Shown piece after piece: positions 53,805 to 63,003 of a DNA stretch of 64,000 nucleotides. Positions within the stretch are counted from its first letter, which is position 1; every line of letters starts with the position of its first letter. The position numbers were made by a program, and so were the translations under genes. The notes under the pieces were generated by a model, which saw only the letters and a list, made by a program, of their open reading frames with translations, had not been told where the DNA came from and made no database searches. Source of the stretch: Desulfovibrio sp. (GTDB taxonomy: Bacteria; Desulfobacterota; Desulfovibrionia; Desulfovibrionales; Desulfovibrionaceae); the NCBI GenBank assembly GCA_031287575.1, contig JAITSV010000062.1:118375-182374 (forward strand), written 5' to 3'.

Positions 53805-55478
53805 ATGAGTACCCTCACCATCAGAGGCGCCCTGCGCCGACCGACCGTTCCCTCCCTTTCCTTCCCCGCGTGCGGGATTGCGTCGGCCACCCTGGCCGCC
53901 GCGCTGCTGCTGGCTCCGCTTGCGGGGCAGGCCGCTCCGCAGGCCCAGAACACTCCGGCCGTGCCCGCGCAATCCTCCGTGTCCGTCCCGTCGGCCATCG
54001 CTGCCGACCCGCTGCCCGCAGCGCCCACTTCCGTGGTGCTCTACCCCCGTTCCGCCCGGGTAACGGTGGAAGACCGGGTGTCCGTGGAAGCCGCGCCCGG
54101 CGGGGGCCAGGCATTCCAGGTGGCCCTGCCCGCCGGGGCGGACCCTGCCACCCTGTCCGTGACCATCCCCGGCAACGGGGTGGCATCGGTAAGCATTCGT
54201 GAAGCCGACGCAACCGAATCCTCGCGCGTGGTGCGCCTGCGCGCCGAACTTGCCGGGCTGCGGCGCGAGGCCGCGTCCGTGGCCGGGTCCATCGCGGCCA
54301 CCGAGGCACGCATGACCCTGTGGTCCAAGCCCCCGGTGACCAACGCGCCCACCGCCGACCTGGAACGGCTGGACGCCCAGATGGCCCGGCGGCTGGCGGA
54401 ACTGAACGCCACCCTGCCCGACCTGCGCGACAAGGAGGCCGTGCTGGCCGCGCGCATCGACAGGCTGGAGCGGGAATTGAACGAGGCGGGCGGCGCGGCG
54501 CGTACGGCGCCCGTGGCCACGGTGCTGTTGGCCAGCCCGGCGCGCGGCCCCCTTGCGGTGTCCTATGTCTACACCCTGCGCGATGCGGGCTGGCGGCCCG
54601 CCTACCGGTTGGAGGCCTTCCCGGACAAGGGCAGCGTGGGCTTCACCTTCGAGGCGCAAATCCGCCAGGGCGGCTCCGTGGACTGGAACGGCGCGCGCCT
54701 GTCCGTAGCCACGGTGGAACCGGGCACGGCCCTGCAACCGCCGCCCCTGCGCGACTGGCAATTGCGGCCCATTCTGGGCGTGACACCCATGGCCATGAAG
54801 GCGGCACCCGCGCCCGTTGCCGCCGAATCCATGGCCCTGCGCGCCGATGCCGCACCGTCCGCCCCTTCGATGGACGAAAAGGCCACCTACGAGGTATGGG
54901 ACCTTGGCCCGCGCACCCTGCCCGCGGGCGGCAGCGCCCGCGTGGCCCTGCGCGGCGAAACGTGGCCCGCCACCTTTAGGCACACCGTGCGCCCGGCGGC
55001 GGACCCGCGCGCCTTCCTTACCGCCTCCGTCACCCTGCCCGAACCGCGCCACTACCCCACGGGCGAGGCGCTGTACGTGGCCGACGGGGCCAGCGTGGGC
55101 AGCGCCACCTTCAGCCTGGCCGAGGACAAGGCCGACATCTTCTTCGGCAGCGACCCCATGGTGTCCGCCACCATGCGCCTGGACGAACGCAAGAGCGGGC
55201 GCGAAGGGCTGGTGAACAAGCAGCAGACCCGCACCTGGGCCTGGACCATCGAGGTGGCCAACCGGCGCGCCACGCCGGTGTCCGTGCGCGTGGAGGACCC
55301 GGAACCGCAGCCGCGCGACACGGCCATCAGCCTCGGCGTGGAATCCGACCCCAAGCCCGCCACGGAAAACCAGAAGCTGGTGTGGACGCTGGACGTGGCG
55401 CCGCGCGCCGCCGCCACCATCCGGCACACGGTGCGGGCCACGGCCCCGGCGGACATGCGGCTGGATGACGGCAGATAA
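53805..55478 (+). CDS. DUF4139 (MuiA-like) domain protein
   Basis: 557 residues from the ATG at 53805; GGCAGG just upstream is a weak ribosome site. A signal peptide is likely (LAAALLLAPLAGQAAPQ, about 31-48). The N-terminal DUF4140-like part starts at VVLYPRSARVTVEDRVSVEA, a coiled-coil follows (RVVRLRAELAGLRREAASVA and ARIDRLERELNEAG), then the DUF4139 beta domain (LAVSYVYTLRDAGWRPAYRL, TYEVWDLGPRTLPAGGSARV, QQTRTWAWTIEVANRR). Such proteins are periplasmic or secreted and of unknown function. Alone, closed by a terminator. Confidence 0.85.
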   Translation: MSTLTIRGALRRPTVPSLSFPACGIASATLAAALLLAPLAGQAAPQAQNTPAVPAQSSVSVPSAIAADPLPAAPTSVVLYPRSARVTVEDRVSVEAAPGGGQAFQVALPAGADPATLSVTIPGNGVASVSIREADATESSRVVRLRAELAGLRREAASVAGSIAATEARMTLWSKPPVTNAPTADLERLDAQMARRLAELNATLPDLRDKEAVLAARIDRLERELNEAGGAARTAPVATVLLASPARGPLAVSYVYTLRDAGWRPAYRLEAFPDKGSVGFTFEAQIRQGGSVDWNGARLSVATVEPGTALQPPPLRDWQLRPILGVTPMAMKAAPAPVAAESMALRADAAPSAPSMDEKATYEVWDLGPRTLPAGGSARVALRGETWPATFRHTVRPAADPRAFLTASVTLPEPRHYPTGEALYVADGASVGSATFSLAEDKADIFFGSDPMVSATMRLDERKSGREGLVNKQQTRTWAWTIEVANRRATPVSVRVEDPEPQPRDTAISLGVESDPKPATENQKLVWTLDVAPRAAATIRHTVRATAPADMRLDDGR

Positions 55479-55519
55479 GATCAACGGGGGGGCAGAAACC
55501 GACAGGGTCTGGCCGTATT

Positions 55520-55569
55520 TGACCGGAACTCGTCGGAATTGATCGGAACTGATCGGGACTGATCGGAGC
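55520..55569. repeat. 10-bp tandem repeat, five copies
   Basis: TGACCGGAAC, TCGTCGGAAT, TGATCGGAAC, TGATCGGGAC, TGATCGGAGC between the DUF4139 stop and its terminator. Confidence 0.85.
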
Positions 55570-55599
55570 TGGCAGCAGCCGCTCTCCCCGCAAATGACG

Positions 55600-55632
55600 A
55601 CGGCCCGTCCGGATGGACGGGCCGTTTCGTTT
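55600..55632 (+). terminator. Rho-independent terminator after DUF4139 gene
   Basis: ACGGCCCGTCC-GGAT-GGACGGGCCGT followed by TTCGTTT. Confidence 0.85.
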
Positions 55633-55729
55633 GCCCAGGGCAAAAAAACGAAGAGGGTGTCTGCGCGGCTGCGCGGCATGCCCAGCGCGGTCAGACCGCA
55701 GCCCGCATGCCCGGCCGCAAACTGTCCGG

Positions 55730-56290
55730 TCAGCTCTTGATGCTGCGCTGGCAGAAGGCCACCACCCCGCGCGCGAGGTCGGGCGTTTCCGGCCAGAAGA
55801 TGCGGCGGCGGTTCAGCCCCAGCAGCAGGATGCCGACGATGCGCGCCGTTTCCGGCACGTCGATGTCGTCGCGCACCGTACCGTCGCGGATACCCCGGAT
55901 CAGGCAGGCCTCCACCGTCTGGAACAGGCTGGTGGACAGCGCGTCCATCACCGCGCGGGCGCTGGGAATGGTGGTGTAGGTGTTCAGCAGCACCCGGGTG
56001 TCGGTCAGGCGCTTGTCGACGAATCCGCAGTGGTCGAGGATCAGCGTTTCCAGCAGGCAATAGCCGCTCTTCTGCCGTTCCTTGATGGCCGCCATCAGCT
56101 TCCGGTACTCTTCCAGGTAGGTTTCGACGATGACGTCGAACACTTCCTGCTTGGAACGGTAGTGCCGGTAGATGGCCGCGTCCGTCACGTTGGACGTCTT
56201 GGCGATCTGCGCGATGGTGGTACCCTTGAAGCCGTTGGCGGCAAACAGGATACGTGCGTTTTCCAGTATCAGATCCTTGGAAGATGCCAT
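55730..56290 (-). CDS. TetR/AcrR family transcriptional regulator
   Basis: 186 residues from the ATG at 56290 with GAGG five bases upstream. The N-terminal helix-turn-helix is textbook: ILENARILFAANGFKGTTIA then TSNVTDAAIYRHYRSKQEVF. The C-terminal ligand domain is not assignable. The length and C-terminal motifs resemble regulators of fatty-acid or acyl-CoA genes, and the next gene on the same strand upstream is buk-ptb, so an acyl-phosphate link is possible but unproven. The gap 56291-56600 upstream shows no gene and only GC-rich filler. Confidence 0.92.
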   Translation of the reverse strand: MASSKDLILENARILFAANGFKGTTIAQIAKTSNVTDAAIYRHYRSKQEVFDVIVETYLEEYRKLMAAIKERQKSGYCLLETLILDHCGFVDKRLTDTRVLLNTYTTIPSARAVMDALSTSLFQTVEACLIRGIRDGTVRDDIDVPETARIVGILLLGLNRRRIFWPETPDLARGVVAFCQRSIKS

Positions 56291-56600
56291 GCGTGCCTCT
56301 TTTCTGGATGCGTCCGCCGCAAGAAGTGCGAAAGGTGCGGAACGCGCGTTGCGCTGCACACCATAGACACGTTCCCGCAGGTGGCGTCAAGCACGGGAAT
56401 TTGCGCGGCGTCGAATTCGCATGCCGGAGAACGGTCCTCGGCGCCCGGTCCGGAATGCATTGGTCCGGGTGCCGCAATGCTGCGCGGGCACGGCAGACAA
56501 GGCACGCCGAGCCCCGTCCGGGCCATGCCGGGTCCAGTTGAAACAGCCCGGCAGATAGTGGCCGGCAGCGTCGGGCAGTATCAGGCCCTTTCAGACCCCT

Positions 56601-58040
56601 TCAGATATAGTCGCCGGGTGTCTCCTGGCCGCGCAGCACCCGCAGCACGCCCGATGCCAGGGCGTGCATCTCTTCCACTTCGGGCAGCACCACCACCGGG
56701 GCCAGCCATTGCAGCCGCTGGCGCAGCCGTTCCGTCAGCCGGGCGCTGCGGGCCATGCCGCCCGTCAGCACCACCCCGGCGATGCGGGGCGGGCACGCGG
56801 CGGCGTCCGCCACGGGTTCGCCGCATCCGGTGCCGCTGCCCCCATCCAGCAGGGCGGGCGCCAGCGAGGCGATTTCCTTGGCCACGGTGTAGGCCACGGC
56901 CTCGAACACCAGCGCGGCGTGGGCGTCGGGCGGGGTGCCGCCTTCGCCATCCGTGCCGCTTGTGGCCGTCCCGTCTTTATCGCAGCGGGACGTACCGTCT
57001 TTATCGCAGCGGGGCGTCCCGTCTTTATCGCAGCGGGGCGTCCCGTCTTTATCGCAGCGGGACGTACCGTCCCCACCACAGCAGGACGTCCCGTCTTTAT
57101 CGCAACGGGGCGTCCCGTCTTTATCGCAACGGGGCGTCCCGTCTTTATCGCAGCGGGACGTACCGTCCCCACCACAGCAGGACGTCCCGTCTTTATCGCA
57201 ACGGGACGTTCCGTCCATGCGCCGCTCCAGCACGCGCAGGTCGTTGGTGCCGCAGTGCGCCCACATGCCGCCCTCGCGCAGGATGATGCGCCGGAGCTGC
57301 TCGAAGGTGTAGGTGCCGTCCTGCACCAGCGACAGCACGCCCAGCGAGGGCAGGCGGCCGGTGCGCTCCGGCGCGATGGGTCCGTCGCCGTCCAGGGCGT
57401 TGATGACGTCCACGATGCGCCCGCAGCGGTGCGCCGCCACGGAAATGCCGCCCCCCATGTGCGCCACCAGCCAGCGGTTGGCCGCATAGTCCACGCCCAG
57501 CAGTTCGGCGGCCCGCCGCGCGGCGGAGCGCTGGCTGAGCGCATGGAACACGCTGCGGCGCGGCAGGGCGGGCAGGCCGGAAATGCGGGCCACCTCGTCC
57601 ATCTCGTCGGTGACGGGCGGGTCCACGATGTACGCGGCCACGCCCCAGCGGGCCGCATAGTCGTGCGCCAGTGGCGCGCCGAGGTTGCAGGGGTGCTCGC
57701 CGTAGCGGGCCTGCTCCAGGGTTTCCAGCATGGCCGGGGTGATGCGCCACGCGCCGCCGGGCATGGGCGGCAGCAGGCCGCCGCGCCCGGCCACGGCGGC
57801 CAGGGGCATGTCGGCCATGCCGTGTCCGGCCAGCAGCGCGTCCACGGCGGCGCGGCGGTAGGCGTACTGGGCGATGACCGTGGGAAAGGCCGCAAGTTCG
57901 TCGCGCGGGTGCTCCACGGTTTCGGAAAACACCTCAATCTCGCCCTCGTACAGGGCCACCTTGGTGGAGGTGGAACCGGGGTTGATGGCCAGAATGCGTT
58001 CGCCGGGCTGGCTGGCGGTGCGGAAAGGCTGGGAACTCAG
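56601..58040 (-). CDS. buk: Butyrate kinase with CDKDGT repeat insertion
   Basis: About 479 residues against the usual 355-360. The phosphate-binding start of the family is present as ERILAINPGSTSTKVALYEG, but no ATG, GTG or TTG lies between it and the upstream stop at 58122; the first codon downstream in frame is a GTG at 57959, which would delete this motif. A CTG at 58040 has AGAGGA seven bases before it and is the best start. Later motifs are intact: AHMGGGISV, VDVINALDGDGP, ERTGRLP and VVLTGGMARS. Between RVLERRM and PDAHAALVFEAVAYTVAKEI about 80 residues of an 8-residue repeat (DGTxRCDK/DGTSCCGG) are inserted. Forms ATP from an acyl phosphate; paired with ptb. Confidence 0.85.
   Translation of the reverse strand: MSSQPFRTASQPGERILAINPGSTSTKVALYEGEIEVFSETVEHPRDELAAFPTVIAQYAYRRAAVDALLAGHGMADMPLAAVAGRGGLLPPMPGGAWRITPAMLETLEQARYGEHPCNLGAPLAHDYAARWGVAAYIVDPPVTDEMDEVARISGLPALPRRSVFHALSQRSAARRAAELLGVDYAANRWLVAHMGGGISVAAHRCGRIVDVINALDGDGPIAPERTGRLPSLGVLSLVQDGTYTFEQLRRIILREGGMWAHCGTNDLRVLERRMDGTSRCDKDGTSCCGGDGTSRCDKDGTPRCDKDGTPRCDKDGTSCCGGDGTSRCDKDGTPRCDKDGTPRCDKDGTSRCDKDGTATSGTDGEGGTPPDAHAALVFEAVAYTVAKEIASLAPALLDGGSGTGCGEPVADAAACPPRIAGVVLTGGMARSARLTERLRQRLQWLAPVVVLPEVEEMHALASGVLRVLRGQETPGDYI
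56967..57215 (-). repeat. In-frame 24-bp tandem repeat inside buk, ten units
   Basis: Ten 24-bp units plus a partial one encode DGTSRCDK, DGTSCCGG or DGTPRCDK. A block of four units (SCCGG, SRCDK, PRCDK, PRCDK) occurs twice, showing a 96-bp duplication. Confidence 0.95.
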
Positions 58041-58121
58041 ATGGGTATCCTCTCGAAAGGCTGTGTCGTGCGGATGCGGCGGCCCGGAAGCGCGCCGCCA
58101 GCAGCCAAAAGGCCGGTTTGC

Positions 58122-59096
58122 CTATGCGCGCGCGGCCAGGGCCAGATACCCCGCCAGCGCGATGGAACAGAACTTGGACCGTTCGCTGTCCCCGCGCGAG
58201 GTGACCACCAGCGGCGCGGAACTGCCCGCCATGGTGCTGGCCATGTCCGCGCGGGCCAGGGTGGTCAGCGACTTGTACAGGATGTTGCCGCTCTCGATGT
58301 CCGGCGCCACAAGGATGTCGGCGCACCCGGCCACGGGATGGTCCACGCCCTTGCGGGCGGCGGCGTCGGGCGAGATGGCGATATCCAGCGCCATGGGGCC
58401 GGCCACGTCCGCCTCGCCGAATTCGCCCTGCTCGGCCATGCGGGCCACTATCTGGGCATCCAGCGTGGCGGGCATGGCGGGCAGGATGACCTTTTCGGTG
58501 GCGGCCAGCATGGCCACGCGGGGCCGGGCAATGCCCAGCGCGCGGGCCACGGCCACGGCGTTGTGCACGATTTCCAGTTTGCGCTGCAAGTTGGGGCGGA
58601 TGTTCACGGCGGCGTCGGTCATCATGGCCAGGCGGGTACCGCCGCCCCGCACGGGCAGTTCGAATGCGGCCACATGGCTCAATACGCCCTTGGGCGGCAG
58701 GCCGGTGGCGCGGTTGAGCACCCGGCGCAGCAGGACATCCGTATTCACCAGGCCCTTCATGAGCACCTCGGCCTCGCCGCGCCGCACCATGTCCACGGCG
58801 CACTGCACGGCCTCGCGCGGGTCGGGGGCATGCACGGCGGCGATGCCGGAAATGCCGCGCCCCAGTTCCGCCGCGATGCGCGCGGTCTGATCCATGTCGC
58901 CCACCAGCAGGGGCTGGGCGATGCCCCGCTCCATGGCGTCCAACAACGCGCCCAGGGCGTGGGCCTCGGCACAGGCGGCCAGGACGATGCGCGGGCGCGC
59001 CCCGCAGGCGGCCACGCGCGCCACCAGTTGGTCGAGGCTGCATGGCCCCTGCCCGCCCGTATGCGGGCCCTGGCAAATCTTTGCTTCAGTGGTCAA
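58122..59096 (-). CDS. ptb: Phosphate butyryltransferase
   Basis: 324 residues from a TTG at 59096 (GGAG nine bases upstream); no ATG or GTG fits. The Pta/Ptb fold is clear: RIVLAACAEAHALGALLDAM, KGLVNTDVLLRRVLN, LAMMTDAAVNIRPNLQRKLE, VAMLAATEKVI, DIAISPDAAARKGVDHPVAG and PDIESGNILYKSLTTLA. It converts an acyl-CoA and phosphate to the acyl phosphate, which Buk uses to make ATP. In non-butyrate anaerobes such pairs also act on branched or aromatic acyl-CoAs from amino-acid breakdown; the substrate cannot be told here. The buk start lies 81 bases after its stop. Confidence 0.93.
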   Translation of the reverse strand: MTTEAKICQGPHTGGQGPCSLDQLVARVAACGARPRIVLAACAEAHALGALLDAMERGIAQPLLVGDMDQTARIAAELGRGISGIAAVHAPDPREAVQCAVDMVRRGEAEVLMKGLVNTDVLLRRVLNRATGLPPKGVLSHVAAFELPVRGGGTRLAMMTDAAVNIRPNLQRKLEIVHNAVAVARALGIARPRVAMLAATEKVILPAMPATLDAQIVARMAEQGEFGEADVAGPMALDIAISPDAAARKGVDHPVAGCADILVAPDIESGNILYKSLTTLARADMASTMAGSSAPLVVTSRGDSERSKFCSIALAGYLALAARA

Positions 59097-59186
59097 ACCG
59101 GCATGCTCCGCTGGAAATGGACGTCGTGAACGGGAAAGGGAAACCGAGGCCGCGAAAAGAACGTAATGGCGCGAACATCACTTCAT

Positions 59187-59363
59187 GCAGGGGTGGCAAG
59201 TTTGCCGGAGCGCAAGGAAGGCGTCGTTTCCGCGATGGGAGCGTGCGCCAGTCGTTATGCGAGTCTTCGAGCATTACGAATGGCGACAGCAGCGCTCTCT
59301 TTGGTACGTGACCGAAGCGGGGCGGCGGCTGACGTGGCGATCCGGCAAAATCGCCACCCCTGC
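59187..59363 (-). repeat. 3' hairpin repeat, copy R3a
   Basis: GCAGGGGTGGC (59187-59197) and TTTGCCGG (59201-59208) pair perfectly with CCGGCAAA (59342-59349) and GCCACCCCTGC (59353-59363). It shares a 32-bp direct repeat (59297-59328) with R3b (59426-59457). Fills the ptb-ilvH gap. Confidence 0.8.
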
Positions 59364-59379
59364 GCGATGCCCGCAGGAA

Positions 59380-59480
59380 TTTTGTCCCGTGGGCAAGAAA
59401 AAACGCGGTCGCGCAAGGGAGCGTACTCTTTGGTACGTGACCGAAGCGGGGCGGCGGTTTGACGCAGCCCACGGGCAAAA
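59380..59480 (-). repeat. 3' hairpin repeat, copy R3b (3' of ilvH)
   Basis: Starts 12 bases after the ilvH stop and reads outward GCCCGTGGGCTGCGTCAAAC, the family core. Arms CCCGTGGGC (from 59386) and GCCCACGGG (59467-59475) pair, extended by TTTTG and CAAAA. Confidence 0.8.
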
Positions 59481-59491
59481 GGCCAAGGGCA

Positions 59492-59974
59492 TCAGTCGTC
59501 GTCGCCGCGCTTCATGGCGACAACCCCGGTCCTCGCCAGACTCCGGATGCCGAACGGGCGCAACATGCGGATGAAGCCGTCCACCTTCTGGGTGTCGCCG
59601 GTCATTTCCACGGTCATGGTTTCCTGGCCCATGCCGATGACGCTGGCGCGGAACACCTCGCACACCTGCATGATCTGGGTGGTGGTCTCGCGGGTCACGT
59701 CCACCTTCACCAGCACCAGTTCGCGGTCCACGAAGTCGCGGCGCGAAAGGTCCTCCACCGTGGCCACCACGTCCTGGGCGCGCAGTTCTTCGGCGATGGA
59801 TTCCAGTTCGGCCTCGTGGTCCTCCACGGTCAGCACCAGGCGCGAGACGTCGAAGTCCTCGGTCTCGGCGCAGGATATGGAACGAAAGCTGATGCCCCGG
59901 CGCCGGAAGACGTCGGTGGCCTCGGCCACGGCCCCGGCCCTGTTTTTCACCAGCACGGACAATGTATGTTTCAT
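59492..59974 (-). CDS. ilvH: Acetolactate synthase small subunit
   Basis: 160 residues, the normal length for IlvH/IlvN. N-terminal ACT domain: MKHTLSVLVKNRAGAVAEAT with RRRGISFRSISCAETED, then the linker with VEDLSRRDFVDRELVLVKV and the second ACT-like half. It binds the catalytic subunit (IlvB) and gives valine feedback. No ilvB is adjacent, so this is an orphan copy. Two changes from typical sequence are visible: the SRMTI block is SRLVL and the charged region before it is longer. GGGAG is seven bases before the ATG. It is a single-gene unit closed by the repeat element R3b. Confidence 0.9.
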   Translation of the reverse strand: MKHTLSVLVKNRAGAVAEATDVFRRRGISFRSISCAETEDFDVSRLVLTVEDHEAELESIAEELRAQDVVATVEDLSRRDFVDRELVLVKVDVTRETTTQIMQVCEVFRASVIGMGQETMTVEMTGDTQKVDGFIRMLRPFGIRSLARTGVVAMKRGDDD

Positions 59975-60247
59975 GGCGGCACTCCCATGTGTCGATGAGG
60001 TGGAGCATAGCGCGACGGTGCTGCTTCACGCAACGGCTTGACCGGATATTGGCAACGCGTGACCGACGGGGGTACACCGGGGCAGGCAGGGACGGCGTGA
60101 ACGCGGCCGGTGCGAAACCGGAAGGAACACGCCGGGCATTGCGCACCGGCCCGGCAGGCGATATCCGTTGCGGCGGCGCACCGCGCCACGCCCGCCGCCT
60201 GCCGGGCCGCGGACGGCACGAGACACACCACGCAAAAGGACCACAGC

Positions 60248-60781
60248 ATGACCTACCGCCCCGACCCCGACGAGGAATTCAGCCCACGCGCGGAACACGC
60301 GCGCATCCCCTACGCCCGCAAGCGCACGCCACTGCGTACCCTGTTGCTGGGGCTGGCCGCCCTGTGCGTGGCGGTGTACGCCGCCAGCGCCATCCTGCCC
60401 GCGAACACGCTGGCCCCCAACGCCCGCGCCGCCGAAGTCCAGGCCGCCGAACCGCGCAACGTGACGCCGGAAGAAGTCACCGCCCTCATGCAGCAGCGCA
60501 AGGACGACGAGGCCTTCATGGTCATCGACGTGCGCACCCCGGCGGAATTCGCCGAAGGGCACCTTGCGAACGCCCGCAACTTCGACGTCAAGGCGTCGGA
60601 CTTCAACGACCGGATCGGCTCGCTGAACCGCAACCGCACCTATGTGGTGTACTGCCGCTCGGGCAATCGCAGCGGCAAGGCCGTGGACGCCATGCGCGAC
60701 ATGGGCTTCACCTCCATTCTGCACATGAACGGCGGCATGCTGGCCTGGGACGCAGCCAAGCTGCCGGTGGAAAAGCCATAG
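60248..60781 (+). CDS. Membrane-anchored rhodanese-like protein
   Basis: 177 residues from the ATG at 60248 (AAAGGA upstream). An N-terminal membrane segment (about 31-50, TLLLGLAALCVAVYAASAIL) places the rest in the periplasm. The single rhodanese domain (about 72-175) has MVIDVRTPAEFAEGHLANAR and the catalytic Cys136 in VVYCRSGNRSGKA, and the closing GGMLAWD. It probably transfers sulfane sulfur from thiosulfate or polysulfide outside the cytoplasm. Alone; its acidic first 15 residues are cytoplasmic. The 5' gap 59975-60247 shows no gene. Confidence 0.9.
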   Translation: MTYRPDPDEEFSPRAEHARIPYARKRTPLRTLLLGLAALCVAVYAASAILPANTLAPNARAAEVQAAEPRNVTPEEVTALMQQRKDDEAFMVIDVRTPAEFAEGHLANARNFDVKASDFNDRIGSLNRNRTYVVYCRSGNRSGKAVDAMRDMGFTSILHMNGGMLAWDAAKLPVEKP

Positions 60782-60788
60782 CCATGGT

Positions 60789-60825
60789 CGGCACCGGTGA
60801 CGGCGGCATGCCTTCACCGGTGCCG
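60789..60825 (+). terminator. Hairpin after rhodanese gene
   Basis: A 12-bp stem CGGCACCGGTGA/TCACCGGTGCCG with a 13-nt loop, seven bases after the stop. No T run follows, so termination strength is uncertain. Confidence 0.6.
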
Positions 60826-60864
60826 TCTGGCCCGCCTTCCCTCCCTTGGCCCGTTCGGGCTGCA

Positions 60865-60890
60865 TTTTCGATTCACCTGTGAATCGAAAA
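60865..60890. promoter_or_regulatory. 26-bp perfect palindrome
   Basis: Arms TTTTCGATTCAC and GTGAATCGAAAA around CT. The T run precedes and the A run follows, so it is not a plus-strand terminator; an operator is more likely. Confidence 0.6.
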
Positions 60891-61054
60891 CACGCCTTCC
60901 GCATCTCCGGCCCCTGCAAAGGCTTGCCCCCATACCTTTCCGGGCACGAGCCGCCATGGGCACCAAACCACGTGTATTTCCAAAGTTTTCTTCCCGCACG
61001 CCACGAGCCCGCCGCATCCCTCTCCCGCTTCCCGTAATGTTCGAGAACACCGTG

Positions 61055-61125
61055 TGATGCATAATCGCATCAGAAGGGACGCAAGCTCGCGCGGTTGCAG
61101 GGCCTGCTGATTCATTCTAGAATCA
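61055..61125. promoter_or_regulatory. Two matched palindromes upstream of a sigma-54 promoter
   Basis: TGATGC-ATAATC-GCATCA at 61055-61072 and TGATTC-ATTCTA-GAATCA at 61108-61125, both 18 bp with a 6-bp centre. They lie about 120-135 and 65-80 bases before the -24 element, the usual place of activator sites. Confidence 0.6.
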
Positions 61126-61189
61126 CGTTGGCAAGACAGCCCTACCTGACGACTTCGCAACCACCTGTGGTTACATACATTCCATATCG

Positions 61190-61205
61190 AGGCACGGTCC
61201 CTGCT
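61190..61205 (+). promoter_or_regulatory. Sigma-54 (RpoN) promoter for the aldehyde dehydrogenase gene
   Basis: AGGCACGGTCCCTGCT: GG and GC are exactly ten bases apart, matching TGGCACG-N4-TTGCW at all key positions except the first T. Start point near 61217, leaving a leader of about 190 nt. It lies in the 622-bp gap 60782-61404, where I see no gene. Confidence 0.7.
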
Positions 61206-61404
61206 TCGCGTCCATCGCAACCATGCCACCTTCATCCCTGCGGCTGCCGAATTTCCCGGACCTCGCCGGAGCACGGCGACATGTCCCGGCCCCGGCTCCC
61301 CTTCGCACCTTGTCACCCCGTCACCCGCTCATCCTGTCACCCCATCACCGGGCCGACCTTCATGCGTCCCCGCGTGTTCCCATTACCCGCAAGGAGTCCG
61401 AAAC

Positions 61405-62769
<1,365 letters not shown>

Positions 62770-62770
62770 G

Positions 62771-62910
62771 CGCTGCCTCCAATTGTCTTTTCGCCCGTTG
62801 GCTGCGTCAAACTTCGCCTGCCATGTCGGTCAAATACGATAAGAGTATACTCCCTCATGGCAGGCTCGTTTTCCTTGCCAACGAACGAAAATCCTAATTG
62901 GGAGACAGCC
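62771..62910 (+). repeat. 3' hairpin repeat, copy R4 (3' of aldehyde dehydrogenase)
   Basis: Starts one base after the stop codon and reads GCCCGTTGGCTGCGTCAAAC. Arms GCCTGCCATG (62816-62825) and CATGGCAGGC match perfectly, outer parts CGTTGGC/GCCAACG and CCAATT/AATTGG pair, and a GAGTATACTC palindrome forms the loop. Nearly the same sequence as R1 in the arms. Confidence 0.85.
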
Positions 62911-63003
62911 CCGGTCCGCCATTCCGATTTTCACGCTACCCCCGCCCCGCCGTCCGGGGCACATCCGCTTTCCGGACACCATGTTGTCTGCTACAGGGTG
63001 ACC

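Noticed and set aside
56967..57215. CRISPR array
   Set aside because: The 24-bp units are contiguous without spacers and encode an in-frame peptide repeat.
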